Of a DNA stretch of 64,000 bases, positions 16,917 to 27,000 are shown in pieces. The DNA is from Flavobacteriaceae bacterium. Lineage in GTDB: Bacteria > Bacteroidota > Bacteroidia > Flavobacteriales > Flavobacteriaceae. The notes beneath the pieces were generated by a model. It did no database searches, was not told the origin of the DNA, and saw only the letters and a program-made list of their open reading frames with translations. The translations under genes and the position numbers were made by a program. The DNA is taken from assembly GCA_947459635.1 (NCBI GenBank), contig CANHEA010000004.1, forward strand, positions 1 to 64,000. The letters are read 5' to 3'. Positions within the stretch are counted from its first letter, which is position 1, and every line of letters begins with the position of its first letter.

Positions 16917-18119
16917 ATGCAACCCAAAGAACTCGTCGATTTAGCTACCGAATTCGGATGTCCGTTATATGTTTATGATGCTGCCAAAATCGAATCGCAA
17001 TACCAGCGCTTGACTGCGGCTTTTTCTAAAGTAGAAAGAGTTCGCATCAATTACGCGGTGAAAGCGTTGTCTAATGTTTCGATATTGCAATTGTTCAAAA
17101 AAATGGGCGGCAACATCGACACAGTTTCCATCCAAGAAGTACAACTCGGATTGCATGCGGGTTTCGAGCCCCATCAAATCATCTACACACCCAACGGCGT
17201 TTCGTTTGAAGAAATCGAAGAAGCTGCGCAACTCGGCGTTCAAATCAATATTGACAATCTATCTATTCTAGAACATTTCGGGACGAAACATCCTACGGTT
17301 CCGGTATGCATTCGGATCAATCCACATGTTATGGCAGGTGGAAACACTAATATTTCAGTAGGACATATCGATAGTAAATTCGGGATTTCGATTCATCAAA
17401 TGCCGCACATTTTACGCATTGTAGAAAATACTGGTATGCACATCAACGGGATTCACATGCACACTGGCTCTGATATTTTAGATATTGAAGTGTTTTTGTA
17501 CGCAGCTGAAATTTTGTTTGAAGCGGCAGTTCATTTTAAGACCTTAGATTTTCTCGATTTTGGTAGCGGATTCAAAGTGCCGTATCACAAAGGTGATATC
17601 GAAACCAACATAGAAGAATTCGGGCGTAAACTCACCAAACGCTTCAACGCTTTTGAAAAAGAATACGGTCGACCATTGACTCTAGCGTTCGAACCCGGCA
17701 AATTTTTGGTCAGTGAAGCCGGTTTCTTTTTAGCGCAAGTAAATGTCGTTAAACAAACTACTTCGACGGTTTTTGCAAGCATCGACAGTGGTTTCAATCA
17801 CTTAATTCGCCCGATGTTATACGGGTCGCAACATTACATCGAAAACATTTCCAATCCAAAAGGGAAAGAGCGTTTTTATAGCGTCGTTGGCTACATCTGC
17901 GAAACCGATACATTCGCTAATAATCGTCGCATTGCTGAAATTAAAGAAGGTGATATTTTGTGCTTTAGAAATGCCGGCGCTTATTGTTTTGCCATGGCAT
18001 CCAACTACAATTCACGCTACAAACCTGCAGAAGTTTTGTGGAAAGACGGCAAAGGAATCTTAATTCGAGAACGAGAAACATTTGCAGATTTGTTGAAGAA
18101 TCAAATTTTGCTGCATTAA
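16917..18119 (+). CDS. lysA: Diaminopimelate decarboxylase
   Basis: The last step of lysine biosynthesis: meso-diaminopimelate to L-lysine and CO2, PLP-dependent. The 400-residue protein has the PLP lysine in NYAVKALSN (Lys49), a barrel with INPHVMAGGN, HMHTGSD and FLDFGSGF (PLP phosphate loop), FEPGKFLV, and the catalytic Cys in YICETDTFA supplied across the dimer interface. YCFAMASNYNSRYKPAEV ends the beta domain. The stop codon abuts the stop of the convergent T9SS cargo gene with no spacer. Confidence 0.95.
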   Translation: MQPKELVDLATEFGCPLYVYDAAKIESQYQRLTAAFSKVERVRINYAVKALSNVSILQLFKKMGGNIDTVSIQEVQLGLHAGFEPHQIIYTPNGVSFEEIEEAAQLGVQINIDNLSILEHFGTKHPTVPVCIRINPHVMAGGNTNISVGHIDSKFGISIHQMPHILRIVENTGMHINGIHMHTGSDILDIEVFLYAAEILFEAAVHFKTLDFLDFGSGFKVPYHKGDIETNIEEFGRKLTKRFNAFEKEYGRPLTLAFEPGKFLVSEAGFFLAQVNVVKQTTSTVFASIDSGFNHLIRPMLYGSQHYIENISNPKGKERFYSVVGYICETDTFANNRRIAEIKEGDILCFRNAGAYCFAMASNYNSRYKPAEVLWKDGKGILIRERETFADLLKNQILLH

Positions 18120-19382
18120 TTACTCTTTTACAAATTTGGCAATGCTATTTTTGCCCATTTGCTGCACGGAAATCAGATAAATACCTGGACTTAAATTCGA
18201 AACATCTATCGAATCAGTATTTTGTCCTTTTTCATGAAGTCGGATTCGTCCCAAGCTATCAAAAACTTGTATCGTCGCATTTGGATCAAAACTACCATGT
18301 ATTCTCAATTCATTCAGCACAGGATTGGGCGCCACTACTAAATCTTCAGTTGATTTAAACTGCTCATTTGCTAATATTTCACAACTACCATCCGCTACAA
18401 AATTCGGAAACCACCGAAGCACATCTTGTTTGATTGAGGCTGACTCTGAAGTTCCCACATCTCGGCACAACCACGCACTAGTTATTCCATTTTCTGGACA
18501 TTTTGGTGTCAATGCAAAACCCTCTACATTGTCATTGTTTCCGGACGGATTAGTAATTAAATAGTCTTTAAGTGTCGTAAACTTCAATATTTCACCATTC
18601 ACAGAAGTGGACAAATCGGTCACTTCAAGTCGGTTGTTTCCCGTGATATTATGCAGAATGTACATAAGTCCTGTACTCCTATCAAATGCTAAATCGCAAC
18701 TCTCCGTTCGATTTGTTTCGTACTTTCCTACAAAGGCAAAATCATTATTGGCATTGGGATTAACATCAAAAACCCAGACATATCCTTGGTCTTGATTCGC
18801 CACAAAAAACAAGCCACCTAAACCTTTTACAGAAGTGTACGGTTGCCCGGTTTGTCCACTTACAAATCCAATGGAAGACAAGAAACTATCGGGAATAAAA
18901 ACAATGCCTTCAGGTCCGGTATTGCCAGTATCGGGCATCAACGATGGCGCTACGAGAAGATTCCAATGTTTGTACTCCGTCACTGTCGAGAAATTGGCAC
19001 TATACACGTAACGTCTTATTTCGTAGTTATTTTCATCAATGGTGTAAAATTCGTTAGCAAATAAATTCGCTTGAGTGATTCCCTCTGGGCCACCGCCAAT
19101 ACTCACGTTTGCCACTTGCGAAAACAGATTTGTTTGTAAATCCCACTGCAAAACCCGCAAATGTCCATCGTCTTGAACGCCATAGAGTCGATTATTCGTC
19201 GGATTGAAATGCAAGCCGCTCAAATCTGTGACGCCGACTGCATTCATCACGCTAGTCAGATTCATAGCACCAGACCAAGTAGATGCTGGCCAAATTTGAG
19301 CCTGTAGTCCGTAGCAGGAAAAAACTAACATTAACGCCAAAAGACCTTTCATGAAAATGCCTTTTCCTTTCAATTTATCCAT
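18120..19382 (-). CDS. Secreted beta-propeller-like protein with T9SS type A sorting domain
   Basis: A 420-residue secreted protein. The signal peptide ends LQAQ (about residue 29). The middle has repeated LHFNPTNNRLYGVQDDGHLR-like and FDRSTGLMYILHN segments suggesting a six- or seven-blade propeller. The last 75 residues (EDLVVAPNPVLNELRIHG through GIYLISV and a Lys-rich end) form a T9SS type A sorting domain, so the protein is exported to the cell surface. Ligand or activity unknown. The ATG overlaps the stop of the upstream phosphatase gene (TAATG), so translation is probably coupled; a role beside phosphatase in phosphorus scavenging is only inference from this coupling. Confidence 0.8.
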   Translation of the reverse strand: MDKLKGKGIFMKGLLALMLVFSCYGLQAQIWPASTWSGAMNLTSVMNAVGVTDLSGLHFNPTNNRLYGVQDDGHLRVLQWDLQTNLFSQVANVSIGGGPEGITQANLFANEFYTIDENNYEIRRYVYSANFSTVTEYKHWNLLVAPSLMPDTGNTGPEGIVFIPDSFLSSIGFVSGQTGQPYTSVKGLGGLFFVANQDQGYVWVFDVNPNANNDFAFVGKYETNRTESCDLAFDRSTGLMYILHNITGNNRLEVTDLSTSVNGEILKFTTLKDYLITNPSGNNDNVEGFALTPKCPENGITSAWLCRDVGTSESASIKQDVLRWFPNFVADGSCEILANEQFKSTEDLVVAPNPVLNELRIHGSFDPNATIQVFDSLGRIRLHEKGQNTDSIDVSNLSPGIYLISVQQMGKNSIAKFVKE

Positions 19383-21001
19383 TACTTATCATTTAGAATT
19401 TCCGTCAAGACTTGTGCTTCTGAACCGTTTGGAAAGGCAATATTAATTTTTTGCGCAATTGTTGGGGCAATTTCGGTGATTACTTTTCGGTCGTGCGTTT
19501 CACCCGCTTTGATATTCCATCCAAAGAAAATAAGCGGCACGTGCGTATCGTAAGCGTAGGTTGTCCCGTGGGAGGTTCCCGTTGGACCATATTCGATGTA
19601 ACCCGGTTTATCGATAATAACTAAATCCCCATCTTCAGACGGATCATAGCCTCGAGCAATACAATGGAGGTGGAAATCATTGCCGTTATCTGCGATAATT
19701 TCCTCTTCAGAATACACTCTTTTCACTTGTTCTTGTGTCATCAAATACGCTTTGAAAGCTTGTTTCACTTTGGTCAAATCAAGTCCTTTGGTTTTGATCT
19801 TTTCCGAATCAAAATAGATATTAAAATTGGAGTAATTCAACACCAAGTCGTCGCCAAAGGTGTCGGTAGAAAACTTCTTCAACCCTTTTGCAATTTCTTT
19901 TGGCTCGACATTCGTAACCTTGTACTTGTTATCTTTTAGAAATTGGGCATTTTCTGCACCGCCATGATCAGCTGTTAAGAACAACATGTAATTGCCTTTA
20001 CCAACGGTCTTATCAAGATAATTTAGAAAGTCCGCAATGGTCTCGTCAAGCCTCAAGTACGTATCTTGTATCTCTATAGCTCTTGTTCCGAGTTGATGTC
20101 CCACATAATCCGTCGATGAAAAACTAACAGTTAAGAAATCAGTTATTTCGTCTTTTCCGAGTGCTTCTTTTTCAATGGCTCTTTTTGCAAATTCTTCTAA
20201 TAGATTATTGCCAAAAGGAGTTGCGCGAATGACACCCGCGTCGTTTTTCTCATACATACTTTTCAGGTCATAGGGAAAAACTGGCTTGTCGGCTTTATAT
20301 AATTTCCCTTCATAGGGATTGTCATCCGGGAGACTTTCATCATATGTTGCCATTGGTTTTAGCAGTTCCCAATTTTTGCTGAGATAAGGCAGATAATGCT
20401 TCTCCTCATTAAATTCATTCACCCAACTAGGCAATGTTGGCCCGTAGAATGTACTCGAAATAAAGCTTCCTGTCTTACTGTACCAAAATCCCCAATTGGC
20501 AAAATGTCCAGCTGGAAGAATTGCTCCGCGGTCTTTAAGACTCATTCCAATGACCTTTCCTTTGAAGTTTGTCGACAAACGTAACTCATCCGTGATGGTA
20601 GTCGACAGCAGATTTTTGGGTGACATAGGATCATCTCCTTTGGCGGCGTTTCCTATGATTTGAACATCTGCATCGTCGGTGCAATATCGGTCTTTACCTA
20701 ATCTACGACTAAACCATTCGTTGCCCATTATGCCATGAATAGACGGCGTTGTACCAGTATAGATAGAAGCATGCCCCGGAGCCGTGTATGTTGGTAAATA
20801 ATTATAATGCGTGTTTTGAAAATTGTAACCTTCTTTTAGCAAACGCTTGAAACCGCTTTCTGAGAAATCGTTATAAAAACGGTTGAGATATTCTGGTTTC
20901 ATTTGATCGACTACGATTCCAACTACCAATTTAGGTCGTTGCTGTTGCGCCAACAATACGGAAGATATTAATAACAAGAACCATTGACCTATTCGTTTCA
21001 T
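19382..21001 (-). CDS. pafA: PafA-type alkaline phosphatase
   Basis: A secreted phosphomonoesterase of the alkaline phosphatase superfamily. The 539-residue protein has a signal peptide (1-18) and every residue I can check from the Elizabethkingia PafA active site, shifted by -6: nucleophile Thr73 (PafA T79) in YTAPGH, Asp32 (D38), Asn94 (N100), Lys156 (K162) and Arg158 (R164). Remaining zinc ligands: Asp298 and His302 in SSTDYVGHQ, DH in TADHGGAEN, and His in GTSHGTTYAY. It releases phosphate from organic phosphomonoesters outside the cytoplasm. It heads a two-gene unit with the overlapping T9SS cargo gene. Confidence 0.93.
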   Translation of the reverse strand: MKRIGQWFLLLISSVLLAQQQRPKLVVGIVVDQMKPEYLNRFYNDFSESGFKRLLKEGYNFQNTHYNYLPTYTAPGHASIYTGTTPSIHGIMGNEWFSRRLGKDRYCTDDADVQIIGNAAKGDDPMSPKNLLSTTITDELRLSTNFKGKVIGMSLKDRGAILPAGHFANWGFWYSKTGSFISSTFYGPTLPSWVNEFNEEKHYLPYLSKNWELLKPMATYDESLPDDNPYEGKLYKADKPVFPYDLKSMYEKNDAGVIRATPFGNNLLEEFAKRAIEKEALGKDEITDFLTVSFSSTDYVGHQLGTRAIEIQDTYLRLDETIADFLNYLDKTVGKGNYMLFLTADHGGAENAQFLKDNKYKVTNVEPKEIAKGLKKFSTDTFGDDLVLNYSNFNIYFDSEKIKTKGLDLTKVKQAFKAYLMTQEQVKRVYSEEEIIADNGNDFHLHCIARGYDPSEDGDLVIIDKPGYIEYGPTGTSHGTTYAYDTHVPLIFFGWNIKAGETHDRKVITEIAPTIAQKINIAFPNGSEAQVLTEILNDK

Positions 21002-21103
21002 TGAAATGGAATTTGAATTTAAGAGTATAAAGATAGACTACTTATTAAATCTGGAAGTAATGAAATTGTAATATTTCTAATTAGCGTAATTAAAAGTAGC
21101 GGC

Positions 21104-21136
21104 AAAAAAAAAAGCCACTATCCCTAGTGGCTTTTT
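21104..21136 (-). terminator. Terminator of the adhesin/PorP/OmpA gene block
   Basis: Stem AAAAGCCACTA / TAGTGGCTTTT (21110-21120 with 21125-21135), loop TCCC. Read on the minus strand a run of T follows. It lies just after the OmpA-family gene and before pafA. Confidence 0.88.
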
Positions 21137-21145
21137 TAACCCAAT

Positions 21146-23023
21146 TTATTTTAATATAATGAACTCACAACGCCGGTTGATGGAATGTTCTTGTTCGGTA
21201 CAGGCCTTTCCGCATTTCACTAGCGGAACCGTCTCCCCAAATCCCTTAGACCGCAGTCGTTTTCTTTTGACACCATTCGAAACGAGGTACTCCAAGGTTG
21301 AGGTAGCACGTCTGTTTGAAAGCATAATATTATAGTAATCGGAGGCACGTGAATCGGTGTGCGCCCCAATTTCGATTTCCATTTCAGAATACTTCTTTAA
21401 TAAATCAACCAAAACGCTTAATATTCTTTCTGCGTCGGGTTTAATATCCCATTTATTCAAATCAAAGTAGATGTTTTCCAAGACAATTTGAACTGAACCA
21501 TCTTGTCGTTTGGTTATAATTTCTTCCGCATCATCATAACATTCCATAAACAATTCGATGGTGTAGCGCAGTTTTCCGTCTTCGTTGGTCATAAATTCTT
21601 CGCTATGTGGGATATAAAAATCACGCATGGCTTCGATACGATATTTCTTATTCGGCTCAGTTGCGAATACGTAGTCTGCATCCCCGCCAACAACCATTTG
21701 ACCAATCAAAATATTGTTTTCGTCATATAGCGATACCAAAGTTCCTGGCAACAAATTTTGAGTGTTTTTATCTCTTACGTCACCTTGCACTACATAGCGC
21801 TCTTGGTTTTCAGATCTGGTGAAACTATATAGCGCATCTCCAAGTTTTCTATTGGATGAAAAGTATCCAAGGTTCTTTTTCTCATCCACCACATAACTAA
21901 AATCATCCATGTTGCTGTTGATGGTTTCCCCTAGATTGAGTGGTTTTGCAAACGGACCGCCGTTTAGAGATTTGCTCATGAAAATATCCAAGCCACCCAT
22001 TCCTTGATGCCCGTCTGAAGCGAAGTATAAAATGCTCCCGTCATTGGAAATTTCTGGGAATTGTTCTCTGTGGATTGTATTGATGGTTTCTCCTAAATTA
22101 ACTGGTGTTCCGTATGTTCCATCTTCATTTACATCAACCATGTACAAATCAAAAGATCCAATAGAACCAGGCATATCGCTGGAGAAATATAATTTCTTTC
22201 CGTCTTTGGTCAACACTGGATGCTCTGTTGAATATTGATCGTTACAAAAAGGTAAGGCTTTAATATTAGTCCAGACGCCATTGACGAATTCTGCTTTGTA
22301 GATTTTAATATTCGCAACCTTTTCATTCCCAACTTTCACCATTTTAGTATTGGTTCGATTGAAATACATGATTCTACCATCTTGACTAAAAGTAACCGAA
22401 CTTTCGTGTGTTTTTGTATTGATTTCTTTTGGGAAAGGGGCCACATCAACAAGTAAACCTTTATCATTTACATTCGCGCTGAACAAATCTAGATAGGGTT
22501 TTTCATTCCAGCCAAAAGACTTTGAACTCGCATTTCTTAATGAAGCAAATGCCACTTTATCGCCATAAAACGACATTCCAAAATCGCCATTCGAAGTGTT
22601 CTTCGACATGGGTTGCACCACATAATTAAACGGCACATTTGTTTTTAGATTATTGATGAATTTAGGTGTACTTACATTATACTTTAAGTACGCACTCATG
22701 ATTTCATCAGCTTTTTCATAGTTTACCTCTCCAAGCAAAGCGTGCGAATATTTGAAATAATATTCTGGTTTCACGCTATCCTTAAAAGTCAAAAACAACT
22801 TTCCATAAGCGCGAACGGCTTCTTTCATTTGGGAATTGTTGTAGTAGCAATCGCCTAAGTTTTGCAATACATTTTGGTTTTCACCCAATTGTTCGTACAT
22901 CTCTGCGGCCTTTACGTAGGCCTTCTTATCAAAAAGTGAATTGGCTTTTTTCAGACTTGCCTTTTGCGCAAAAACGCCGCTGCAGACAATAGTTATAAAA
23001 AGTATAGAATAAAAATTTCTCAT
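21146..23023 (-). CDS. OmpA-family envelope protein with TPR, WD40-like propeller and CarboxypepD domains (PorE-like)
   Basis: A 625-residue envelope protein. Domains in order: signal peptide (1-19), TPR-type helices (about 20-140, e.g. KKAYVKAAEMYEQLGENQNV), a PD40/WD40-like propeller (about 150-400, with ILYFASDGHQGMGGLDIFMS), a carboxypeptidase-regulatory-like domain (about 410-490), and a C-terminal OmpA peptidoglycan-binding domain (about 510-625, IYFDLNKWDIKPDAERIL and GAHTDSRASDYYN). This order is that of PorE-type proteins that link T9SS complexes to peptidoglycan. It is last in a block after the adhesin and the PorP/SprF-like gene, 11 bases downstream of the latter, and may anchor that system to the cell wall. 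Confidence 0.85.
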   Translation of the reverse strand: MRNFYSILFITIVCSGVFAQKASLKKANSLFDKKAYVKAAEMYEQLGENQNVLQNLGDCYYNNSQMKEAVRAYGKLFLTFKDSVKPEYYFKYSHALLGEVNYEKADEIMSAYLKYNVSTPKFINNLKTNVPFNYVVQPMSKNTSNGDFGMSFYGDKVAFASLRNASSKSFGWNEKPYLDLFSANVNDKGLLVDVAPFPKEINTKTHESSVTFSQDGRIMYFNRTNTKMVKVGNEKVANIKIYKAEFVNGVWTNIKALPFCNDQYSTEHPVLTKDGKKLYFSSDMPGSIGSFDLYMVDVNEDGTYGTPVNLGETINTIHREQFPEISNDGSILYFASDGHQGMGGLDIFMSKSLNGGPFAKPLNLGETINSNMDDFSYVVDEKKNLGYFSSNRKLGDALYSFTRSENQERYVVQGDVRDKNTQNLLPGTLVSLYDENNILIGQMVVGGDADYVFATEPNKKYRIEAMRDFYIPHSEEFMTNEDGKLRYTIELFMECYDDAEEIITKRQDGSVQIVLENIYFDLNKWDIKPDAERILSVLVDLLKKYSEMEIEIGAHTDSRASDYYNIMLSNRRATSTLEYLVSNGVKRKRLRSKGFGETVPLVKCGKACTEQEHSINRRCEFIILK

Positions 23024-23034
23024 TTTCTTAGTTG

Positions 23035-23994
23035 TTAGAAGAACCTTGGTGATTTTTCATAGCCTTTAGATTTCAGATTCGTAGTATCTAAATCAAACAA
23101 TAAAAATATTTCGTGTGAGCCTGAATTAAATTCACCTAAATTAGTCAGTGTGTAATCATAAGAATAGCCAATTCTAAAATTTGGAGTTATAGAAAAAGCA
23201 ACCAAACCACTCACGGAATCATCTACCCGATATCCAGCACCAAATTCAAATTGATTGTTAAACAAGAAATTAGCGGTTAAATCCATTGAAAGAGGCGCAC
23301 CAGTAACTGCTTTGGACATGAATGCGGGTTTAAAACGTACACTTTGACTTAAATCAAACACATAACCTCCTGTAAAGAAATAATGGATTTCTTCTACGCC
23401 TGTCGTCTTAAGACCATCTTTAGATTCTAAGTGCTTTGTCGTCAATAAATTCGGAGCAGACAATCCTAGGTAGTAATTCTCTCCAAAATAGAAAGCACCA
23501 GCTCCTACGTTTGGAAAATTTTGATTGATGTTACTCGCAAATGCTTGATCAGGTGCAGCATCAGTGTATTTAAATCCGTTAAAATCCGCATCAAATAAAG
23601 TAATACCCGCTTTCACACCGAAGGACAACTTTTGGGTTTCCGAAAGTGGCAACACATATGCAACGTCTGCATAAATATTATTTTCGTGCACGACATCTCC
23701 GATAGCATCGCTGACAATGGACAATCCAACTTCTACTCTTTTTGCAATTGGCGAATGTGCAAAAAGCGTCCCCGTTTTCGGAGCACCGACAGCACCAACC
23801 CATTGCGTTCTGTATAATCCTCCAACATTGATGACACCGGCATTATCCGTGGCATAACCTGGATTAATTACGTTCATATTATACATGTAGTGCGTAAACT
23901 GCGGATCCTGTTGCGCTCTTACAAACACTGATGTTAGTATAAACACAATCAGAATGATATAATTAAAAGGTCTTATTTTCATCTTGTTATTCAT
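23035..23994 (-). CDS. PorP/SprF family T9SS outer-membrane protein
   Basis: An outer-membrane barrel of the PorP/SprF family, about 319 residues from the chosen start. SprF in Flavobacterium johnsoniae is needed for secretion of the adhesin SprB, and type B cargo proteins generally need a cognate SprF-like partner. Features: signal peptide ending VRAQ, the family opening QDPQFTHYMYNMNVINPGYA, then repeated aromatic strands such as RIGYSYDYTLTNLG. An upstream ATG at 24033 would give a charged extension before the signal peptide and sits within about 10 bases of a -7-like box (24044-24051), so I prefer 23994. It lies between the giant adhesin and the OmpA-family gene. Confidence 0.87.
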   Translation of the reverse strand: MNNKMKIRPFNYIILIVFILTSVFVRAQQDPQFTHYMYNMNVINPGYATDNAGVINVGGLYRTQWVGAVGAPKTGTLFAHSPIAKRVEVGLSIVSDAIGDVVHENNIYADVAYVLPLSETQKLSFGVKAGITLFDADFNGFKYTDAAPDQAFASNINQNFPNVGAGAFYFGENYYLGLSAPNLLTTKHLESKDGLKTTGVEEIHYFFTGGYVFDLSQSVRFKPAFMSKAVTGAPLSMDLTANFLFNNQFEFGAGYRVDDSVSGLVAFSITPNFRIGYSYDYTLTNLGEFNSGSHEIFLLFDLDTTNLKSKGYEKSPRFF

Positions 23995-24043
23995 AGGATG
24001 ATACTCTTTTTTTATTGCACTATGCTGACGCATGGTTTTGTTT

Positions 24044-24051
24044 CAAATTTA
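24044..24051 (-). promoter_or_regulatory. -7-like box before the PorP/SprF gene
   Basis: Read on the minus strand as TAAATTTG, a TAnnTTTG match in the short gap after the giant adhesin gene. It could give the PorP/OmpA pair expression independent of the 7-kb adhesin transcript. No -33 TTG at the usual spacing. Confidence 0.35.
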
Positions 24052-24078
24052 AGTTCCATATTAGCGATACTCACTTCT

Positions 24079-27000
24079 TTATCTACTTAAGTATAAGCGG
24101 CCTTGCTTAGCTTCCCGCTCACCATCATTAAAATTGAGTATGTAAAAATACACTCCAACAGGTACGACATTATTTCCTAATTTCATGCCTCCCTCAGTGG
24201 TTGTTCCGTTCCAATTTGGGGTGTTAATATTGCCTTTGTATAAAATATTGCCGTAACGATTATAGATCTCTAAAGTAAAAGCTGGGTAGCCGATTTCGAT
24301 ATCTTTGATGACAAACTCATCATTAACGGTATCACCATTTGGCGAAAATCCATCTGGAATTAGAATGTCTTCACATTTAGTAAGATCGACCGTCACAGGC
24401 AATCTTGTTGCACTCTCGCAACCTGAAGTCGAAATATAAGCTCCGTAATAAGTTGTTGTGTCAATCAATAGATCCGTATCTGCATACGCTGTTCCTCCAC
24501 TATTAGCATTATACCAAACTACGGCTTGCGTTCCGGAAATATTAGTGGTTAAATTTGCAATTGTAGGGCTATCTGAAATACAAAACTCATTTCCTTTTGG
24601 CAATAGTATAGGGGTTTCTAATTCAGACACTTCGAAAGTAATTGGATCAACTCCAATGGTTGCCGAACCGCACGCTCCAATAGCCGACGCTATTTGCGTA
24701 ATCGCAACTGTAACAGAACCCGCTACATTCAAATTAGACGCTGGAATGGAAAATACACCGACATTGCTTGCTATAGTTACTGTATCCGTTAGCGTAGCAG
24801 TAACTGCGCCTGATAATTCATAAGTAATTACGTAACTTCCGTCTGCTAATGTTTGACCTACTTCATTTGTAATAGATACATCGTTTGCAAAATTAATACA
24901 AGCGGTATCAGCACTAAGGATTGCATTTGACAAATCTGGAATGGCATAAATTTCAAAGTTGGTCGAAGCATCTTCCGAAAGGTTATTGCAACCCCCAGAC
25001 AGATTTACGATAGAATTAATTGTTAACGTATAACTGTCGGAATTTGAAAAAACATTATCTGGAACAGTAAATTCTCCAATTCCTCCAACAATTTCCAATT
25101 GCGCAGTCGTATTAGTTGTAGGCGTTGCATTTGGAATTGTATACACAAATTGATATGTTCCGTCTGTCAGACCTGTTGCTCCTGAAATTTGAACGACAAC
25201 ACTATTTCCAAAACAAACATTAACTGCGGTTAGGTTGACACTTTCTAAATTTGAACTTGCCTTAATGATAAAGTCGGCACTAATATTAGGCGTTAATAAT
25301 GTTGTACAAGAAGTATTGGCATTAGTTATACTTAAAAATGTTACTCTCGTGGTTCCAATCACCGGAATTAGACTCGCATTTATTTCTAATGTACCACTTC
25401 CGTTAAGTATAGTAACATTGGCCGTTTGATTAAGTAAAACATTTGCTAATGTTAAATCGTAATTTAGTATGTAATCACCGTCGACCACATTTGAAAAAGT
25501 CACCACGACATTTTCTCCACTACAATTCGGAGAAGAAACCACAATGTTATTTCCGTCTAAAGTAGGATTCGGCAAAACGGTAAATTGAACATTTTCGGCA
25601 TCGTCAGGTCCACAGGCATTCGATACCGTATAAGTGAATGAATAAATATTAGGAACTAAAGTACTAACATCTACAGTACTTGTAACAACTTGATTGGTGC
25701 TGTCTGTCCAAAGTCCACCCAATTGATTACCTGTCAATAGCGAGAATAGGTCAAAGGTACCCAGTGAAGTACAAATATCTTGATTTCCAACAAAAGTACC
25801 TGCATTTGGCAATGGTGTAACGGTTACCTCAACAGTTGCTGTGTCATTGTCACAAGGCTGATTTCCTTGTAGAATATAGGTGTAAATTTGAGCTAAATCA
25901 GTACCTGGAACGAATTCATCTGTCCCACTTGCTAGTGGCAGACCATTAGCGCCAAGCCATGTTCCTCCTGGTTGTGGACTTCCACCGAGACTATCGAATA
26001 AATGAATTGCAGGTCCATTGACACACACGGTTACACTTCCAGAAATACCTGCATCAGGCCCTTGCACTACAACAACCGTCAGTACTGACGAATCTGGATC
26101 ACAAAAAGGAGCTCCGACTGTATAAGTATAGGCTTGTGCAATATCGACTGCAGGATCAAAAAAGTTTGTGCCACTTGCCAATGCCGGTGTCCATACTCCG
26201 CCATCTTGAGGATTCCCTCCCAATCGAATAAGTAAATTAACAGGATCCGAATTTGAACAAATATTAGTAGTTGCCGACTCACCAGCATCTGGTACTGGAT
26301 TTACATTTACGGTAACAGTTGCTGTATCATTATCACATGGTTGGTTGCCACTAATTGTATAAATGTATGGTTGGGCCAAGTCAGTACCTGGTACAAATTC
26401 ATCTGTACCGCTTGCTAAAGGCAAACCATTCAACCCAAGCCAAGTTCCGCCAGGTTGCGCAGTTGGGCCAAGTAATTGAAATAAAAATTGACTTGGACTA
26501 TTCACACAAACTGTTAGACTAGTTGAAACTCCAGCACTTGGACCCTGTGTAATATTTACGACAACTGAAGCAGAATCGTTTCCGCACGGTGCGTTACCAT
26601 TAACTGTATAAACATATGTCCCAGCTAAATCAGTTGATGGATCAAAAAGATTGCTTCCACTACTCAACACTGGTGACCATGTTCCACCTGATTGTGGTGA
26701 TCCTCCAAGATAAGTGGTCAAATCCACAGGATCGAGATTTGAACATAAATTAGCAATTCCGTCATTTCCTGCGTTTGCTTGCGGAACAATCGTAACTGTT
26801 ACTAATGCAGTATCGTTTACACAAGGAGGTGCTCCAGCGACGGTATAAACATAATTTCCAGGAGCATCAACAGTTGGATCGAAAACCCCCGTTCCGCTTG
26901 CCAATAAGGGGAACCATGTTCCTCCAGGTTGCGCATTGGCGCCTAATAATTCAAATAGGTTCTGAGTTGAACCATTGCTACATAAAGATATCGCAGCATT

